DNA from: Chloroflexota bacterium
GTDB lineage: Bacteria > Chloroflexota > Anaerolineae > UBA4142 > SHND01
Assembly (NCBI GenBank): GCA_016209205.1
Contig: JACQWQ010000044.1
Coordinates: 19,806-80,457, forward strand
Length of the DNA: 60,652 nt
Reading direction: 5' to 3'
The notes under the pieces were generated by a model. That model had not been told where the DNA came from. It ran no database searches and saw only the letters and a list, made by a program, of their open reading frames with translations. The stretch's first letter is position 1, and every line of letters starts with the position of its first letter. This document shows positions 50,846 to 59,840 of the stretch, piece after piece. The position numbers and the translations under genes are program-made.

Positions 50846-51752
50846 ATTCCAATTGCAAAGAGACAAGCTCGCGAATAGCGGCATAGTCTTGCACCGACAA
50901 ATCGAACCATTGAATGCGCGCGTCGCTCGGACGAAACCAGTTGGCTTGATGGCGAATGAATTTGCGCGTGTTGCTTTTGAGCAAGCGTATGGCTTGTTCC
51001 AAATCAATTTCGCCGCGCAAATACGCGCCAATTTCGCGATAGCCCAAGCCGGTCATGCTCGGCAGCGTGAACGCGTACCCGCGCGCCACCAACCCGCGCA
51101 CTTCGTCCACCAGCCCTTGTTCGATCATCTTATCAATCCGCGCATCCACGCGCGCATACAACAACGGACGCGGCAGCTGTAGCCCGATTTGATAAATCGG
51201 GTATGGGGGGGGGTGACGCGTTTGTTGTGCGGAAAGTGGTTCACCCGTCGCTTCTATCACTTCGAGCGCGCGAATAATGCGCCGCGCATTGTTCGGCAGC
51301 GTCGTTTGTGCGGCAGCGGCGTCAAGGGTCTGCAAACGCGCATACAGTTCGGGCGCGGGCAGCCGTTCCAATTCGGCGCGGCGCGCGGGATTCGGCGGCA
51401 CGCGCGGAATGTTATAGCCCTCGACGACCGCGCGCACATACAGCCCCGTTCCGCCAACCAGCAGCGGTAATTTCCCGCGCGCGAAAATATCGTCAATCGC
51501 CGCGTACGCGCGCGCTTGATATTCCGCCAGCGTCAGTTCCTCATCGGGCGCGACCACGTCAATCAAATGATGCGGGACGCGCGCCTGTTCCGCTCGCGTC
51601 GGTTTTGCTGTTGCAGTGTCCATGCCGCGATAAATGAGACGCGAATCGGCGGAAACGATTTCGCCGTTAAACTCTTGCGCGAGTTTCAGCGCGATTTCCG
51701 TTTTGCCGACGGCAGTGGGACCGAGGAGGACGAGTAATTTCTGATCCTTCAC
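50844..51752 (-). CDS. miaA: tRNA dimethylallyltransferase
   Basis: A 302-residue MiaA: P-loop LLGPTAVGKTEIALKLA, SADSRLIYRGMDTATAKP (substrate Asp), PHHLIDVVAPDEELTLAEYQ, LLVGGTGLYVRAV and the C-terminal RNA-binding SNTRKFIRHQANWF. Adds a dimethylallyl group to A37 of tRNAs. The GTG at 51752 gives the usual length; the longer in-frame extension runs through a TTTGAATT word repeat. A nine-base G tract at 51205-51213 lies in the gene and keeps frame. Confidence 0.95.
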   Translation of the reverse strand: MKDQKLLVLLGPTAVGKTEIALKLAQEFNGEIVSADSRLIYRGMDTATAKPTRAEQARVPHHLIDVVAPDEELTLAEYQARAYAAIDDIFARGKLPLLVGGTGLYVRAVVEGYNIPRVPPNPARRAELERLPAPELYARLQTLDAAAAQTTLPNNARRIIRALEVIEATGEPLSAQQTRHPPPYPIYQIGLQLPRPLLYARVDARIDKMIEQGLVDEVRGLVARGYAFTLPSMTGLGYREIGAYLRGEIDLEQAIRLLKSNTRKFIRHQANWFRPSDARIQWFDLSVQDYAAIRELVSLQLE

Positions 51753-51795
51753 GGAGCCTGCCACGCTGCCGCTCGCAGCAGTGGTTCGGGACAAG

Positions 51796-51836
51796 TTTTG
51801 AATTTTGAATTTTGAATTTTGAATTTCCAATTTACA
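51796..51836. repeat. TTTGAATT word repeat
   Basis: Four successive AATTTTG words lie between miaA and yraN. Complement of words at 895-935 in style; part of the genome-wide habit of word-repeat gene junctions. Confidence 0.8.
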
Positions 51837-52209
51837 TCTGCACCGCGTTCTTGATGACATCCAAGCGAATGAGTTTGCCGCTCTTGTCCAATTCAATCGC
51901 AACCACGTCAATGCGCCAGGCTTTGTCGGAGAACATTTCGTTTTCGGCGATGAACGCTTCGGCGAGTTGGACGAGTTTTAGTTGTTTGCGCGGGGTGATG
52001 GCTTCTTCGGGCGCGCCGTGGCTGCGCCCGCGCCGCGCTTTGACTTCGACGAACGCGAGGCCATCCGCGTCTTCGGCAATCAGATCTATTTCCCCGTACC
52101 GCGTGCGCACATTGCGCGCGAGGATGCGATAACCGTTTTGTTCCAGATGCAGCGCGGCGACGCGTTCCGCGGAATCGCCAAAGGTCTTGCGCGCGCGTGT
52201 GTTTTTCAC
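51832..52209 (-). CDS. yraN: UPF0102/YraN-family nuclease-fold protein
   Basis: A 125-residue protein matching YraN along its length: FGDSAERVAALHLEQNGYRI, NVRTRYGEIDLIAEDADGLA, FVEVKARRGRSHG. The Asp and Glu-x-Lys resemble a restriction-endonuclease-like site. Sits between miaA and rnhB, the common genome setting of yraN. Confidence 0.93.
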   Translation of the reverse strand: MKNTRARKTFGDSAERVAALHLEQNGYRILARNVRTRYGEIDLIAEDADGLAFVEVKARRGRSHGAPEEAITPRKQLKLVQLAEAFIAENEMFSDKAWRIDVVAIELDKSGKLIRLDVIKNAVQM

Positions 52210-52229
52210 GGGCGCGATTGTAGCACAAG

Positions 52230-52315
52230 ATAAAGGATGAAGGCGGAAGGATGAAGGATGAAAATGGAGAGGTAATTTCTGCCTTCACCCTTTATCCTTC
52301 ATCCTTTCCTTCACC
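52230..52315. repeat. AAGGATGAAGG tandem-word inverted repeat
   Basis: Words AAAGGATGAAGGCGGAAGGA and their complement CCTTCATCCTTTCCTTCACC face each other across a ~15-bp loop. It spans the yraN-rnhB gap and encodes the last residues (ERMKDKG) of RNase HII. Confidence 0.88.
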
Positions 52316-52953
52316 GGCGCGTAGGTCTTGCGGTGAATCGGCGAAGGTCCGAATTTTTGCAAAGCGTCGAGGTGTGTGCGCGTGCCATATCCTTTGTGTT
52401 TGGCGAAACCGTAGTGTGGGTACTGCGCGTCGAATTCGCGCATGAGACGGTCACGCGTCACTTTGGCGAGGATGGACGCGGCGGCAATCGAAAGCGCGCG
52501 CGCGTCGCCGTGAATGATGCCTTGTTGGGGCAAGTCCGAATTAGAGAGCACGAGCGCATCGAGCAGCAGCGCGTCGGGCGCGAGGGGAAGCGCGTCGAGC
52601 GCACGATACATGGCGAGGTGCGACGCGCGCAGGATATTGATTGCGTCAATTTCAAAATGAGCGGCAGAACCGATTGCGTGGGCGCGCGCTAATTCACATA
52701 CGGGGGTGAATAATTGTTCGCGCGCGCGTTCCGTCAATAGTTTAGAATCGTTCGCGCGTGCGATGGCGTGAAATAGTTGGTGGCGCGTCCAGTCGCCCTT
52801 GTCCAACCGGGGCAGAATGATTGCGGCTGCGACGACGGGCCCCGCGAGCGCGCCGCGCCCGGCTTCATCCAAACCCGCGACGCACACAAACCCGTCGCGC
52901 CAAAATGCGCGTTCGTATTCAAGCGTAGGACGATTGGCCAAAGCGCGCAGCAT
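52285..52953 (-). CDS. rnhB: Ribonuclease HII
   Basis: A 222-residue RNase HII with VAGLDEAGRGALAGPVVAAA (Asp-Glu motif), SKLLTERAREQLF, ALLLDALVL and YPHYGFAKHKGYGTRTHLDAL. Removes ribonucleotides from DNA-RNA hybrids. ATG at 52953 is supported by length; the upstream frame reads through a repeat junction. Just downstream of rplS, on the same strand. Confidence 0.95.
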   Translation of the reverse strand: MLRALANRPTLEYERAFWRDGFVCVAGLDEAGRGALAGPVVAAAIILPRLDKGDWTRHQLFHAIARANDSKLLTERAREQLFTPVCELARAHAIGSAAHFEIDAINILRASHLAMYRALDALPLAPDALLLDALVLSNSDLPQQGIIHGDARALSIAAASILAKVTRDRLMREFDAQYPHYGFAKHKGYGTRTHLDALQKFGPSPIHRKTYAPVKERMKDKG

Positions 52954-53008
52954 GTTCAAACGCGGGGAATCAAAAAACGAGGTGCGGACACCTCGTTTTT
53001 GGCGTTGC

Positions 53009-53404
53009 CTATTCGGCTTCCGCTTCGGTTTCGGGTTCGGCGGCGGCGGCGCGCGTGTCAATGCGTTTTTCGCGCAAGCGCGCCGCTTTGCCGGTGCGTC
53101 CGCGCAAGTAATACAATTGCGCGCGGCGGACGTGGGCGTGGCTGATGACTTCGATTTTTTCCAGCCGCGGCGAGTGCATGAAAAAGGTGCGTTCGACGCC
53201 GACGCCATGAGCGCCGATGCGGCGCACGGTGAAATTCATCTTGATGCCGCCGCCGCGTTTGCGCATGACGACGCCTTGGAAAACCTGAATACGTTCGCGG
53301 TCGCCTTCGACGATGCGAATGTGCACGCGCACGCGGTCGCCAGGACGAATTTCGGTGGTTTTTTCTTTCAGGTGCTCATTGACAACAGATTCGACGAGAT
53401 TCAT
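53009..53404 (-). CDS. rplS: 50S ribosomal protein L19
   Basis: A 131-residue L19: [75 protein letters not shown], with an extended acidic C-terminal tail of Ala/Glu repeats. AAAGGAA precedes the ATG at 53404. First gene of the rplS-rnhB-yraN-miaA run. Confidence 0.97.
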   Translation of the reverse strand: MNLVESVVNEHLKEKTTEIRPGDRVRVHIRIVEGDRERIQVFQGVVMRKRGGGIKMNFTVRRIGAHGVGVERTFFMHSPRLEKIEVISHAHVRRAQLYYLRGRTGKAARLREKRIDTRAAAAEPETEAEAE

Positions 53405-53517
53405 GCTAAAAATTCCTTTCCGTATCGGGCGTGTCCGCGCGCGGGACACAAAAAAACTCCCGCGCACCACGCGGGCTAACCGCGAGAAAATATAGCATAT
53501 TCGCCAATTTCGCGCAA
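53405..53517 (-). promoter_or_regulatory. rplS promoter and attenuator-like leader
   Basis: On the minus strand TTGCGC (53512-53517) and TATATT (53489-53494) are 17 bp apart; transcription would start near 53482. Within about 10 nt a stem CCCGCG...CGCGGG followed by seven T residues (53451-53475) forms an intrinsic terminator before the gene; a second stem GTGTCC...GGACAC overlaps it. The layout suggests transcription attenuation of rplS. Confidence 0.6.
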
Positions 53518-53615
53518 ATTTCCGCGTCAGGCCATTGTTTTTTCAAAATGCGCATTGTATAATTCGACGCGTTGGCGTACACGCGGCAGGAGCATTCGCC
53601 GCAAGGAATTCTGAC

Positions 53616-54110
53616 GTGAGCACCAATACGGTCCAAAACAAACGTCGCCCGATTGCGATTGCCATCGGCGGGTTGTTGCTGTTTTTCAGCGCCCTGCTCA
53701 ATTTGGGACTAGGCGCGCTGGTGATTTGGAGCGATGCAGAGTTGCAGCCCCTCACGGTGGACGCGTTGCTTGCGCCGGCCGAATCCACAGAAGTTTTGAC
53801 CGCGCTCGGCGAAGAGCTGTTGGACGCGGCGATTATGGTTTTCACCGGCTCGGTGCAGCTCATCATCGGCATCGGGTTTTGGCGTGTGCAGCATTGGGCG
53901 TGGGTGGCGGCGCTTTCGTGGCAAGCCTTCAAATTGCTGCTCGCGCTGGCGGCAAATTTTTTCGCCGACCTCGCGTTCTTTCCCTTGGTCTTTTCGATCC
54001 TCCTCGTCTTGATGTTGAACGCCGCCGACGTACGCCGGGCGTTCGGTATACGCACCACCGAGAATGAATCCATCACCCGCTCGTCCCTCAATGCCCTCGA
54101 CCGCAACTGA
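53616..54110 (+). CDS. Unrecognised membrane protein with four segments
   Basis: A 164-residue protein with hydrophobic stretches (IAIAIGGLLLFFSALLNLGL; LLDAAIMVFTGSVQLIIGI; WAWVAALSWQAFKLLLALAA; FPLVFSILLVLMLN). No known motif. GTG at 53616 has AAGGA seven bases upstream. It overlaps the next gene by 47 bp if the first ATG is used. Confidence 0.7.
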   Translation: MSTNTVQNKRRPIAIAIGGLLLFFSALLNLGLGALVIWSDAELQPLTVDALLAPAESTEVLTALGEELLDAAIMVFTGSVQLIIGIGFWRVQHWAWVAALSWQAFKLLLALAANFFADLAFFPLVFSILLVLMLNAADVRRAFGIRTTENESITRSSLNALDRN

Positions 54111-55911
54111 GCTCGAATTGCTGCGCGCGTTCGAACCGGTCGTCAAATTCACGCAGGGCGAACAGTTCTATCCCATGGACGTCGAACGCTACGTCCAAAA
54201 TTGCAGTCTGTGGGTACACTATCCCGACGGCCGCGATGAACGCATCGCCGCGCGCGGGGAATTGAATCTGGAAAAATTGGTGCAGCCGCGCGCGTTCGAC
54301 TTTGGCTCGGTCGAGTATTTACGCTTTGTCGCGCCGCAGACCCTTCAAGAAAGCGTCGGCGCGTTATCGGCGGGCAGCAAGCTGCATCGCGCCAAGAAAA
54401 ATGTTTTCAAGGCCGGACAGGGACGGTTGGCGCGCGGCGGGCTGCTCGCGCGTTTGGTGGATGCCCTGTTCAGTTTGACGCTGCTGGCGCGCGGGCGCGT
54501 GCCCGGCGCGGTCGCCGCGCAAGCCGAATTGACGTACGACGAATTGCAGCAAGGGCAGGAAAAATACGTCTATCACGGGCGCGTGGTGCGGCAAAACGGC
54601 TGGACGATTTTACAGTACTGGTTTTTCTTTGCCTACAACAGCTGGCGCTCGGGGTTTCACGGCGTCAACGATCACGAGTCGGATTGGGAAATGATTTTGA
54701 TTTACTTGTACGAGGCAGACGGGCGCTTGTATCCGGAATGGGTGGGCTATGCGTCCCATGATTTTCACGGCGATGATCTGCGCCGCCGTTGGGATGATCG
54801 CAGTCAGCTGGACCGGATCGAAAATCATCCCGTCGTCTATGCCGGCGCGGGCTCGCACGCCTCGTATTTTCGTCCCGGCGAATATCAAGCCGAAGTGAGT
54901 GTACCGCTGCCGAAATGGCTCACACAAGCGATACGCCTGGCGAGCCGATTTTTGTATCAAACGCTGGGAGTGGGTTCGGCGAATGGCGCGAATCCGTTTC
55001 GCATTCCGTTTGTGGATTTTGCGCGCGGCGATGGGTTATCCATCGGGCCCGGGCAGCACAAGGAATGGACGCCGGAATTGATCGGCGAAGCGACGCGGTG
55101 GGTGAGCGAGTATCGCGGTTTGTGGGGCTTGTATGCGCGCGATCCGATTTCGGGCGAGAACGCGCCCGCGGGTCCGATGTACAATCGCGACGGTTCGCCG
55201 CGCGGTTCGTGGTACGATCCATTGGGCTTTGCCGGACTCGACAAAGTTCCCCCGCCCCCGCTGGAGTTGCCGATGATCGAGCTGCGCGTGCGCGAGCTCG
55301 ACGACCGCCAGCGCGAAATCCAAAGCGAGCTCGAGCCGCAAGCTCGAGAGCTGCAAGAACTGGGCGCGCAGCTCCAAGCCATGCGCGGGAATCCACACCT
55401 CGCCGGAAAGTACGAGCTGCTGCAAATGGAGGCGAACCAGCTCGCCGCGCGCGTCAACGCGCTGCGCCGCGAACACTCCGAAAACGCAGCGCTCTTGGCG
55501 AGTCTCGCGCAGCGCGCGGTCAAGCTGCGCGCCGGAATTCCCGACGACCCGCACGCCCACATTGTGCATTTGGGCAAACCGGTGAGCGTGTCGCGGATGC
55601 GGTTCAATCGCCTTGCGGAATTCTGGGCGGCTGTCAGCATCAGTGTGCTGTTGTTGGGCATCGTCGCCATCATCCTGTTTGCGCCGCAGTTACTGCTCGC
55701 CGGGGCGACGTTCATGATTTTGATTTTCATTTTGCTCGAATCGGTTTTGCGCGGCACGTATATCAACACCATCAGCACGATTGCGGTTTTGCTCGCCGCG
55801 CTGGGTGGGCTTACCATCGTGATCCGGTACTGGGATGCTTTGTTGATTATCGGTCTGGTCGGCGCCGCCGTTTTTCTGCTGCTGCAAAAAGTGCGCGAAC
55901 TGCGCGAGTGA
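54064..55911 (+). CDS. Vps62-like domain protein with coiled coil and C-terminal membrane segments
   Basis: A 615-residue protein. Residues ~170-300 contain WFFFAYNSWRSGFHGVNDHE followed by SDWE, and GAGSHASYF; this HExDWE-type acidic-His motif resembles the Vps62-related domain. A long coiled coil (~390-480, RVRELDDRQREIQSELEPQA) follows, then membrane helices (~520-610). Bacterial members have no assigned role; a lipid- or ligand-binding surface is a guess. The ATG at 54091 is an alternative start. Confidence 0.7.
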   Translation: MNPSPARPSMPSTATELELLRAFEPVVKFTQGEQFYPMDVERYVQNCSLWVHYPDGRDERIAARGELNLEKLVQPRAFDFGSVEYLRFVAPQTLQESVGALSAGSKLHRAKKNVFKAGQGRLARGGLLARLVDALFSLTLLARGRVPGAVAAQAELTYDELQQGQEKYVYHGRVVRQNGWTILQYWFFFAYNSWRSGFHGVNDHESDWEMILIYLYEADGRLYPEWVGYASHDFHGDDLRRRWDDRSQLDRIENHPVVYAGAGSHASYFRPGEYQAEVSVPLPKWLTQAIRLASRFLYQTLGVGSANGANPFRIPFVDFARGDGLSIGPGQHKEWTPELIGEATRWVSEYRGLWGLYARDPISGENAPAGPMYNRDGSPRGSWYDPLGFAGLDKVPPPPLELPMIELRVRELDDRQREIQSELEPQARELQELGAQLQAMRGNPHLAGKYELLQMEANQLAARVNALRREHSENAALLASLAQRAVKLRAGIPDDPHAHIVHLGKPVSVSRMRFNRLAEFWAAVSISVLLLGIVAIILFAPQLLLAGATFMILIFILLESVLRGTYINTISTIAVLLAALGGLTIVIRYWDALLIIGLVGAAVFLLLQKVRELRE

Positions 55912-55919
55912 GAGGGGAT

Positions 55920-56719
55920 ATGACAAATGTCGTGCAACGCGCACGCGCGTCGAATTGGCGTACTACCTTATGAACCTATGCGCTCTTGACGGTCGGCGTA
56001 TTTTGAATCGCTTTACCGGCTGGCAGGTCGGCGTGACTATGTTGATTTTGAACATACCGCTGCTTGCGCTCGGGTTTCAAAATCTGGGACGATTTCACTT
56101 TCTCGCCAAAACGCTGTACGTCGTTTTGATCTACAACCTCGGCGCGGACGTCGTCGCAAATTTTCTGCCGCGCGGCATTTCACAAAACATCCTGCTCAAT
56201 GCCATTTTCGCGGGCGTGGTCGGCGGCATCGGCACCGGGCTTGTCTATCGTGCGGGCGGCACGACGGCGAGCACGGGCGTCATCAGTCGCACCTTGCAGC
56301 TGCGCACCGGCATTCCGATTTCCCAAATCTATTTTGTGACGGACGGTTTGATTATTCTCGCGGCAGGGATTGTGTTCGGCTGGGAAGCCGCGTTGTACGC
56401 GTTGGTCACACTTTTTATTTGGGGCATTGCAACCGATTATGTGTTGGAAGGGCCGAGCGTCGTACGCACCGCGTTCATCGTCACGGACCAACGCGCGGCA
56501 GTTGCCGCCGCGCTGTTGGAAAAATTGCAGATTGGCGTGACCGCGTGGACGGGCGAGGGTATGTTCACGGAACAAAAGCACGACATTTTGTTTTGCACGG
56601 TGAGCCGCCCGTTCGTGGACACCCTGCGCGACATTGTGACCGAAGCCGACCCGCACGCGTTCATCGTGATTACACACGGACATCAGGCGACGGGAGGCGT
56701 GGTCGCGAGTAAAAAGTGA
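55920..56719 (+). pseudogene. YitT-family membrane protein with N-terminal deletion
   Basis: From ATG at 55920 the frame reads MTNVVQRARASNWRTTL and meets TGA; the same frame continues TYALLTVGVF and stops again. After a loss of about 35 residues the YitT fold resumes in another frame at ILNRFTGWQVGVTMLILNI and stays intact through the DUF2179 tail (ADPHAFIVITHGHQATGG). The first membrane helix is missing, so the protein is probably not functional unless a short form starting at 55970 is made. Confidence 0.65.
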
Positions 56720-56912
56720 TGAGATAGATGGTCGGATGGTCGGTTAGTCGGTTAGTCCAGTGACCAGTGATCAGTAATCAGTGATCAGTAATCAGTGATC
56801 AGTGATCAGTTCATACGATAGGCCATAGGCGATTTGCGATTTGCGATAGGCGATACACGATATGCGATACGCGATATGCGATAGGCGATTTGCGAAACGC
56901 GAAACACGAGGT
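56720..56912. repeat. Chain of three word repeats between YitT and the next gene
   Basis: GATGGTCGG/TTAGTCGG words, then AGTGATCAGTAATC words, then GGCGATTTGCGATT / ACGATATGCG words. All three are imperfect tandem arrays; they end about 10 bp before the ATG at 56921. Confidence 0.88.
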
Positions 56913-56920
56913 GACACAAG

Positions 56921-58024
56921 ATGGCTCAAGCATACCCCAAACAATTCAAGCGCATTTGGTCGCCCGTGCGCCAACAAGCGGCGGACAGTTTTTTGATTTT
57001 GATGATTGCAGCATTCGCCCTCACAGTGATTTTGGTGCGCCTCTTTCTGCAGTTGTCCGGATATCCGCAAGTGGGCAATGCGACGTTTCACATTGCGCAT
57101 TTGCTGTGGGGCGGGCTGCTGCTGTTTGTTGCACTAGTGGCGTTGTTGACGTGGGCGAATCATTGGGTGCTGTGGTTCGCCGCCGTCGCGGGCGGCATCG
57201 GCGTCGGTTTGTTTATTGACGAAGTGGGCAAGTTCATTACAGAGAGCAACGATTATTTTTTCCCGCTCGCGTTTCCGATCATTTACGCATTCCTGCTCAT
57301 CTGTGTGTGGCTCTATTTGCGCGTCCGCCGCGCCACGCCGCGCGATACGCGCACGCTGTTGTATCACGCGCTCGAAGATTTGAAACAAGTGTTGGATAAC
57401 GATCTCGATCCGTTCGAGCACCAAGAATTGGTGAGCGAATTGACGCAGGTGATTGACCAGGCGCAAAATCCGAATGAAAAAAAACTGGCCAAGGCGCTGC
57501 TGGCGTTTGTCAAGGCGGAAGACGTCCGTTTGGCGAAACGGCCGAACGTGATCGAACGCGTATGGGTGTGGATTAAATTTATTTCGGCGCAGTGGCCCGC
57601 GCGCCGCGCGTTCCGGTGGTTGTTGACGGTGGGCTTTGCTTTGGCGGGCATCAGCGTGGTCTTTCAGATCGGCGCGCTGTTGGCGTACACGAGCGGGCTG
57701 CTGCGCGGCATTCAATTGCCCGAATTTGTAATCGTGAGCGGCAAAGAACAATATGTGGTGAACGATCCGGCGTTGTTGTTGGTTTACCAAATCGCCAACG
57801 TGGTCACGGGGCTGTTGATGGCCGCCACGGCGGTTCTGCTATCCATCGGCAAAGAACAGCGCGGCTTGCGCCTCGGCACACTGGCGCTTGCGTTATCGCT
57901 AACGGTGGTGAATCTGCTGACGTTTTATTTTTCGCAATTGTACGCGATTGGCGCCGCGCTATCGCATTTTGCCCTGCTGTTGGCGGCGATGATTTACCGG
58001 TGGCGGTTTTTCTCGAACAGGTAG
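56921..58024 (+). CDS. Unrecognised polytopic membrane protein
   Basis: A 367-residue protein with about eight hydrophobic segments. Recognisable phrases are AGGIGVGLFIDEVGKFITES near residue 93 and a cytoplasmic helical insert (LEDLKQVLDNDLDPFEHQEL, ~145-215). No family name known to me. AGGTG precedes the ATG. Its stop lies in a GGGGCAAT palindrome. Confidence 0.72.
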   Translation: MAQAYPKQFKRIWSPVRQQAADSFLILMIAAFALTVILVRLFLQLSGYPQVGNATFHIAHLLWGGLLLFVALVALLTWANHWVLWFAAVAGGIGVGLFIDEVGKFITESNDYFFPLAFPIIYAFLLICVWLYLRVRRATPRDTRTLLYHALEDLKQVLDNDLDPFEHQELVSELTQVIDQAQNPNEKKLAKALLAFVKAEDVRLAKRPNVIERVWVWIKFISAQWPARRAFRWLLTVGFALAGISVVFQIGALLAYTSGLLRGIQLPEFVIVSGKEQYVVNDPALLLVYQIANVVTGLLMAATAVLLSIGKEQRGLRLGTLALALSLTVVNLLTFYFSQLYAIGAALSHFALLLAAMIYRWRFFSNR

Positions 58025-58077
58025 GGGCAATCCCTTGTGGTTGCCCGAGCGGGGCAACCACAAGGGATTGCCCCTAC
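58021..58077. repeat. GTAGGGGCAATCCC palindrome
   Basis: GTAGGGGCAATCCCTTGTGG and its complement frame a short CGAGC loop, a near-perfect stem of 25 bp. A copy is embedded in the element at 45373-45500. It supplies the stop of the preceding gene. Confidence 0.9.
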
Positions 58078-58078
58078 G

Positions 58079-58391
58079 ACCCAACACCACGATTAAATGC
58101 AGCGCTGCCGTTCGATGGCCAGGAGTGTGCGTCACGATTTTGGGGAGGATAATGCTCGCGTGGATTTGTATTCCAGCGAGCAGCAACCCAAAAATGGCGC
58201 ACATTCGATGACCAAGTGGGGATTTACGACGACGCGATGATGTGGTACGATGAGCGTGTCATCTCGCGCGTGCGCGGCGCACGACGTTGCAGGAAATGGA
58301 TGTGCGCGTGACGACAGCTTGCTCCAAACGCGTTTAGAGCGCGTTTGACTTTGCCATTACACACTGCTCGCGAGCAGCAAAGGAGCTGAAT
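58079..58391. other. Intergenic region, no gene seen
   Basis: Contains no open frame worth calling. It carries AGGAGTGTGCGTCACGATTT, loosely similar to words near 4195 and 36875, and possible regulatory DNA for the propeller gene. GGAG lies just before the ATG at 58392. Confidence 0.6.
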
Positions 58392-59717
58392 ATGTTTTTC
58401 AAGAAAAAAAGCCCCCCCAAAGCGGAGGCAAAGCCTGCTGCGGCGCCCGCCCCCGCCGCCAAAGGCGCGGCGCCTGCGCCCAAACCAGTGAAAAAAGGAT
58501 TCAAACTCTTGCCGAGCTTTGGCAAAAAGAAACCCGCCGCGCCTCCGGCGGCGTCGTCCGCTGGCAAACCACCCGCGGCGGCGCCTGCGAAACCGGCAGG
58601 AGATGCCGCCAAAGCCGCGCCTCCCAAAACCGCGCCCGCGAAAAAGAAAGGCGGCAGTCCGCTCAAGTTGCTCTTGCCGATTCTTGTACTGCTCGCCGTT
58701 GGGGGGGGGGGCTATTATGCGTACACGCGTTTGCTCGCGCCGAGCGCACCGGCGTCGGGCACCGCACAGCAACCGAGCGCGGCGCTAGCCAACATTCCGA
58801 ATGGCAGCGCGGACGACGCGGAATCGCTCAAAGCGCAGCCGAAACCAACAAGGAAAAAAGCGAATCAACAACCCAGCGCGAATGCCGCCGACACCAACGC
58901 GCCAAGCAGCGTCCAAACGGCAAGTGTGGCGCCTTGCGCGGGGCAACCCAAATTCCTTGCCAGACTCGGGTTCGGCAAGAACGTGTACTATGACACGAGC
59001 GAACTGCATCGGCTGGTCGTGCTTGCGCCGATGCCTAACAGCGACGCGGTTTCCAAATATCAAAACCAGTCGTGGGTACAAGCCGGTTATGTGGATGCGT
59101 TTGCCGTTGACCGCGCGGGGAATATCTATCTCGCGCCCAGCCCGCGCACCGGCCCCGGCATCGCAGCGCTCAAACCACAGAACGTGCTTTACAAAATAGA
59201 CACGCGCACGGGAAACCTGTCCGAGTATCTCAACTTGCCGGGCGCGGCGGATGTTTCCCCCGAAAATCCGTACGGTGTGCTGGGCTTGACCTACGATTGC
59301 GATACGAACAGTTTGTACGCGACGACGGTTACAGGTTCGACGGCGGCGAATCAAGTGGGTCGCATTTATCGCATTGATTTACAGACGAACGAAATTGCAA
59401 GCCAACTCGACAATGTGGATGCCTTCGGCGTGGCAACCGGCGTAGGGACAAACGGCAAACGTTTGTATTTTGGTTCCGTGCGCGACGCGAAAATCCGCGC
59501 GGTGGATTTGGACGCGCAGGGCAATTTTCAGGGCACAGCGCGTGAGGTCGCGACGGTTGGCGACGCACAACGCGCGCAGCGCATCGCGTTCCCGTCCGCG
59601 AACGAAATGCTTGTCCAAGCCGTCGCGTTCAATTTCAACAACACCGAAATTCCGCAAGGCGCGCTCGCGCGTTTTCAATATGACCCGACGGCAGATCAGT
59701 GGAGTCAAGCGCAATAG
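58392..59717 (+). CDS. Membrane-anchored beta-propeller protein with Ala/Pro/Lys-rich N-terminus
   Basis: A 441-residue protein. Residues ~1-95 are an Ala/Pro/Lys linker (cytoplasmic); one helix (LKLLLPILVLLAVGGGGYYA) crosses the membrane; a second linker leads to ~190-441, a propeller-like repeat region (DAFAVDRAGNIYLAPSPRTG; LGLTYDCDTNSLYATTV; FGVATGVGTNGKRLYFGSV). An 11-base G tract encodes the VGGGG turn at 58701-58711. Partner unknown. Confidence 0.75.
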   Translation: MFFKKKSPPKAEAKPAAAPAPAAKGAAPAPKPVKKGFKLLPSFGKKKPAAPPAASSAGKPPAAAPAKPAGDAAKAAPPKTAPAKKKGGSPLKLLLPILVLLAVGGGGYYAYTRLLAPSAPASGTAQQPSAALANIPNGSADDAESLKAQPKPTRKKANQQPSANAADTNAPSSVQTASVAPCAGQPKFLARLGFGKNVYYDTSELHRLVVLAPMPNSDAVSKYQNQSWVQAGYVDAFAVDRAGNIYLAPSPRTGPGIAALKPQNVLYKIDTRTGNLSEYLNLPGAADVSPENPYGVLGLTYDCDTNSLYATTVTGSTAANQVGRIYRIDLQTNEIASQLDNVDAFGVATGVGTNGKRLYFGSVRDAKIRAVDLDAQGNFQGTAREVATVGDAQRAQRIAFPSANEMLVQAVAFNFNNTEIPQGALARFQYDPTADQWSQAQ

Positions 59718-59721
59718 CTTG

Positions 59722-59840
59722 ATGTGATGGAGTGAGAGAGTGATGGAGTGATGGAGTGATTCTCTCCCTCTCTCCCTCTCTCCTGCTCTCCCTCTCTCTA
59801 TCTCTCCCTCTCTCTTTCTCTCTATCTCTCGCTCTCTCGC
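59722..59840. repeat. GAGTGATGG / CTCTCCCTC tandem-word repeat
   Basis: GATGGAGTGAGAGAGTGATG words followed by ~80 bp of CTCTCCCTCT words. Same structure as 15650-15836; ends at the start codon of the EamA gene. Confidence 0.9.
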
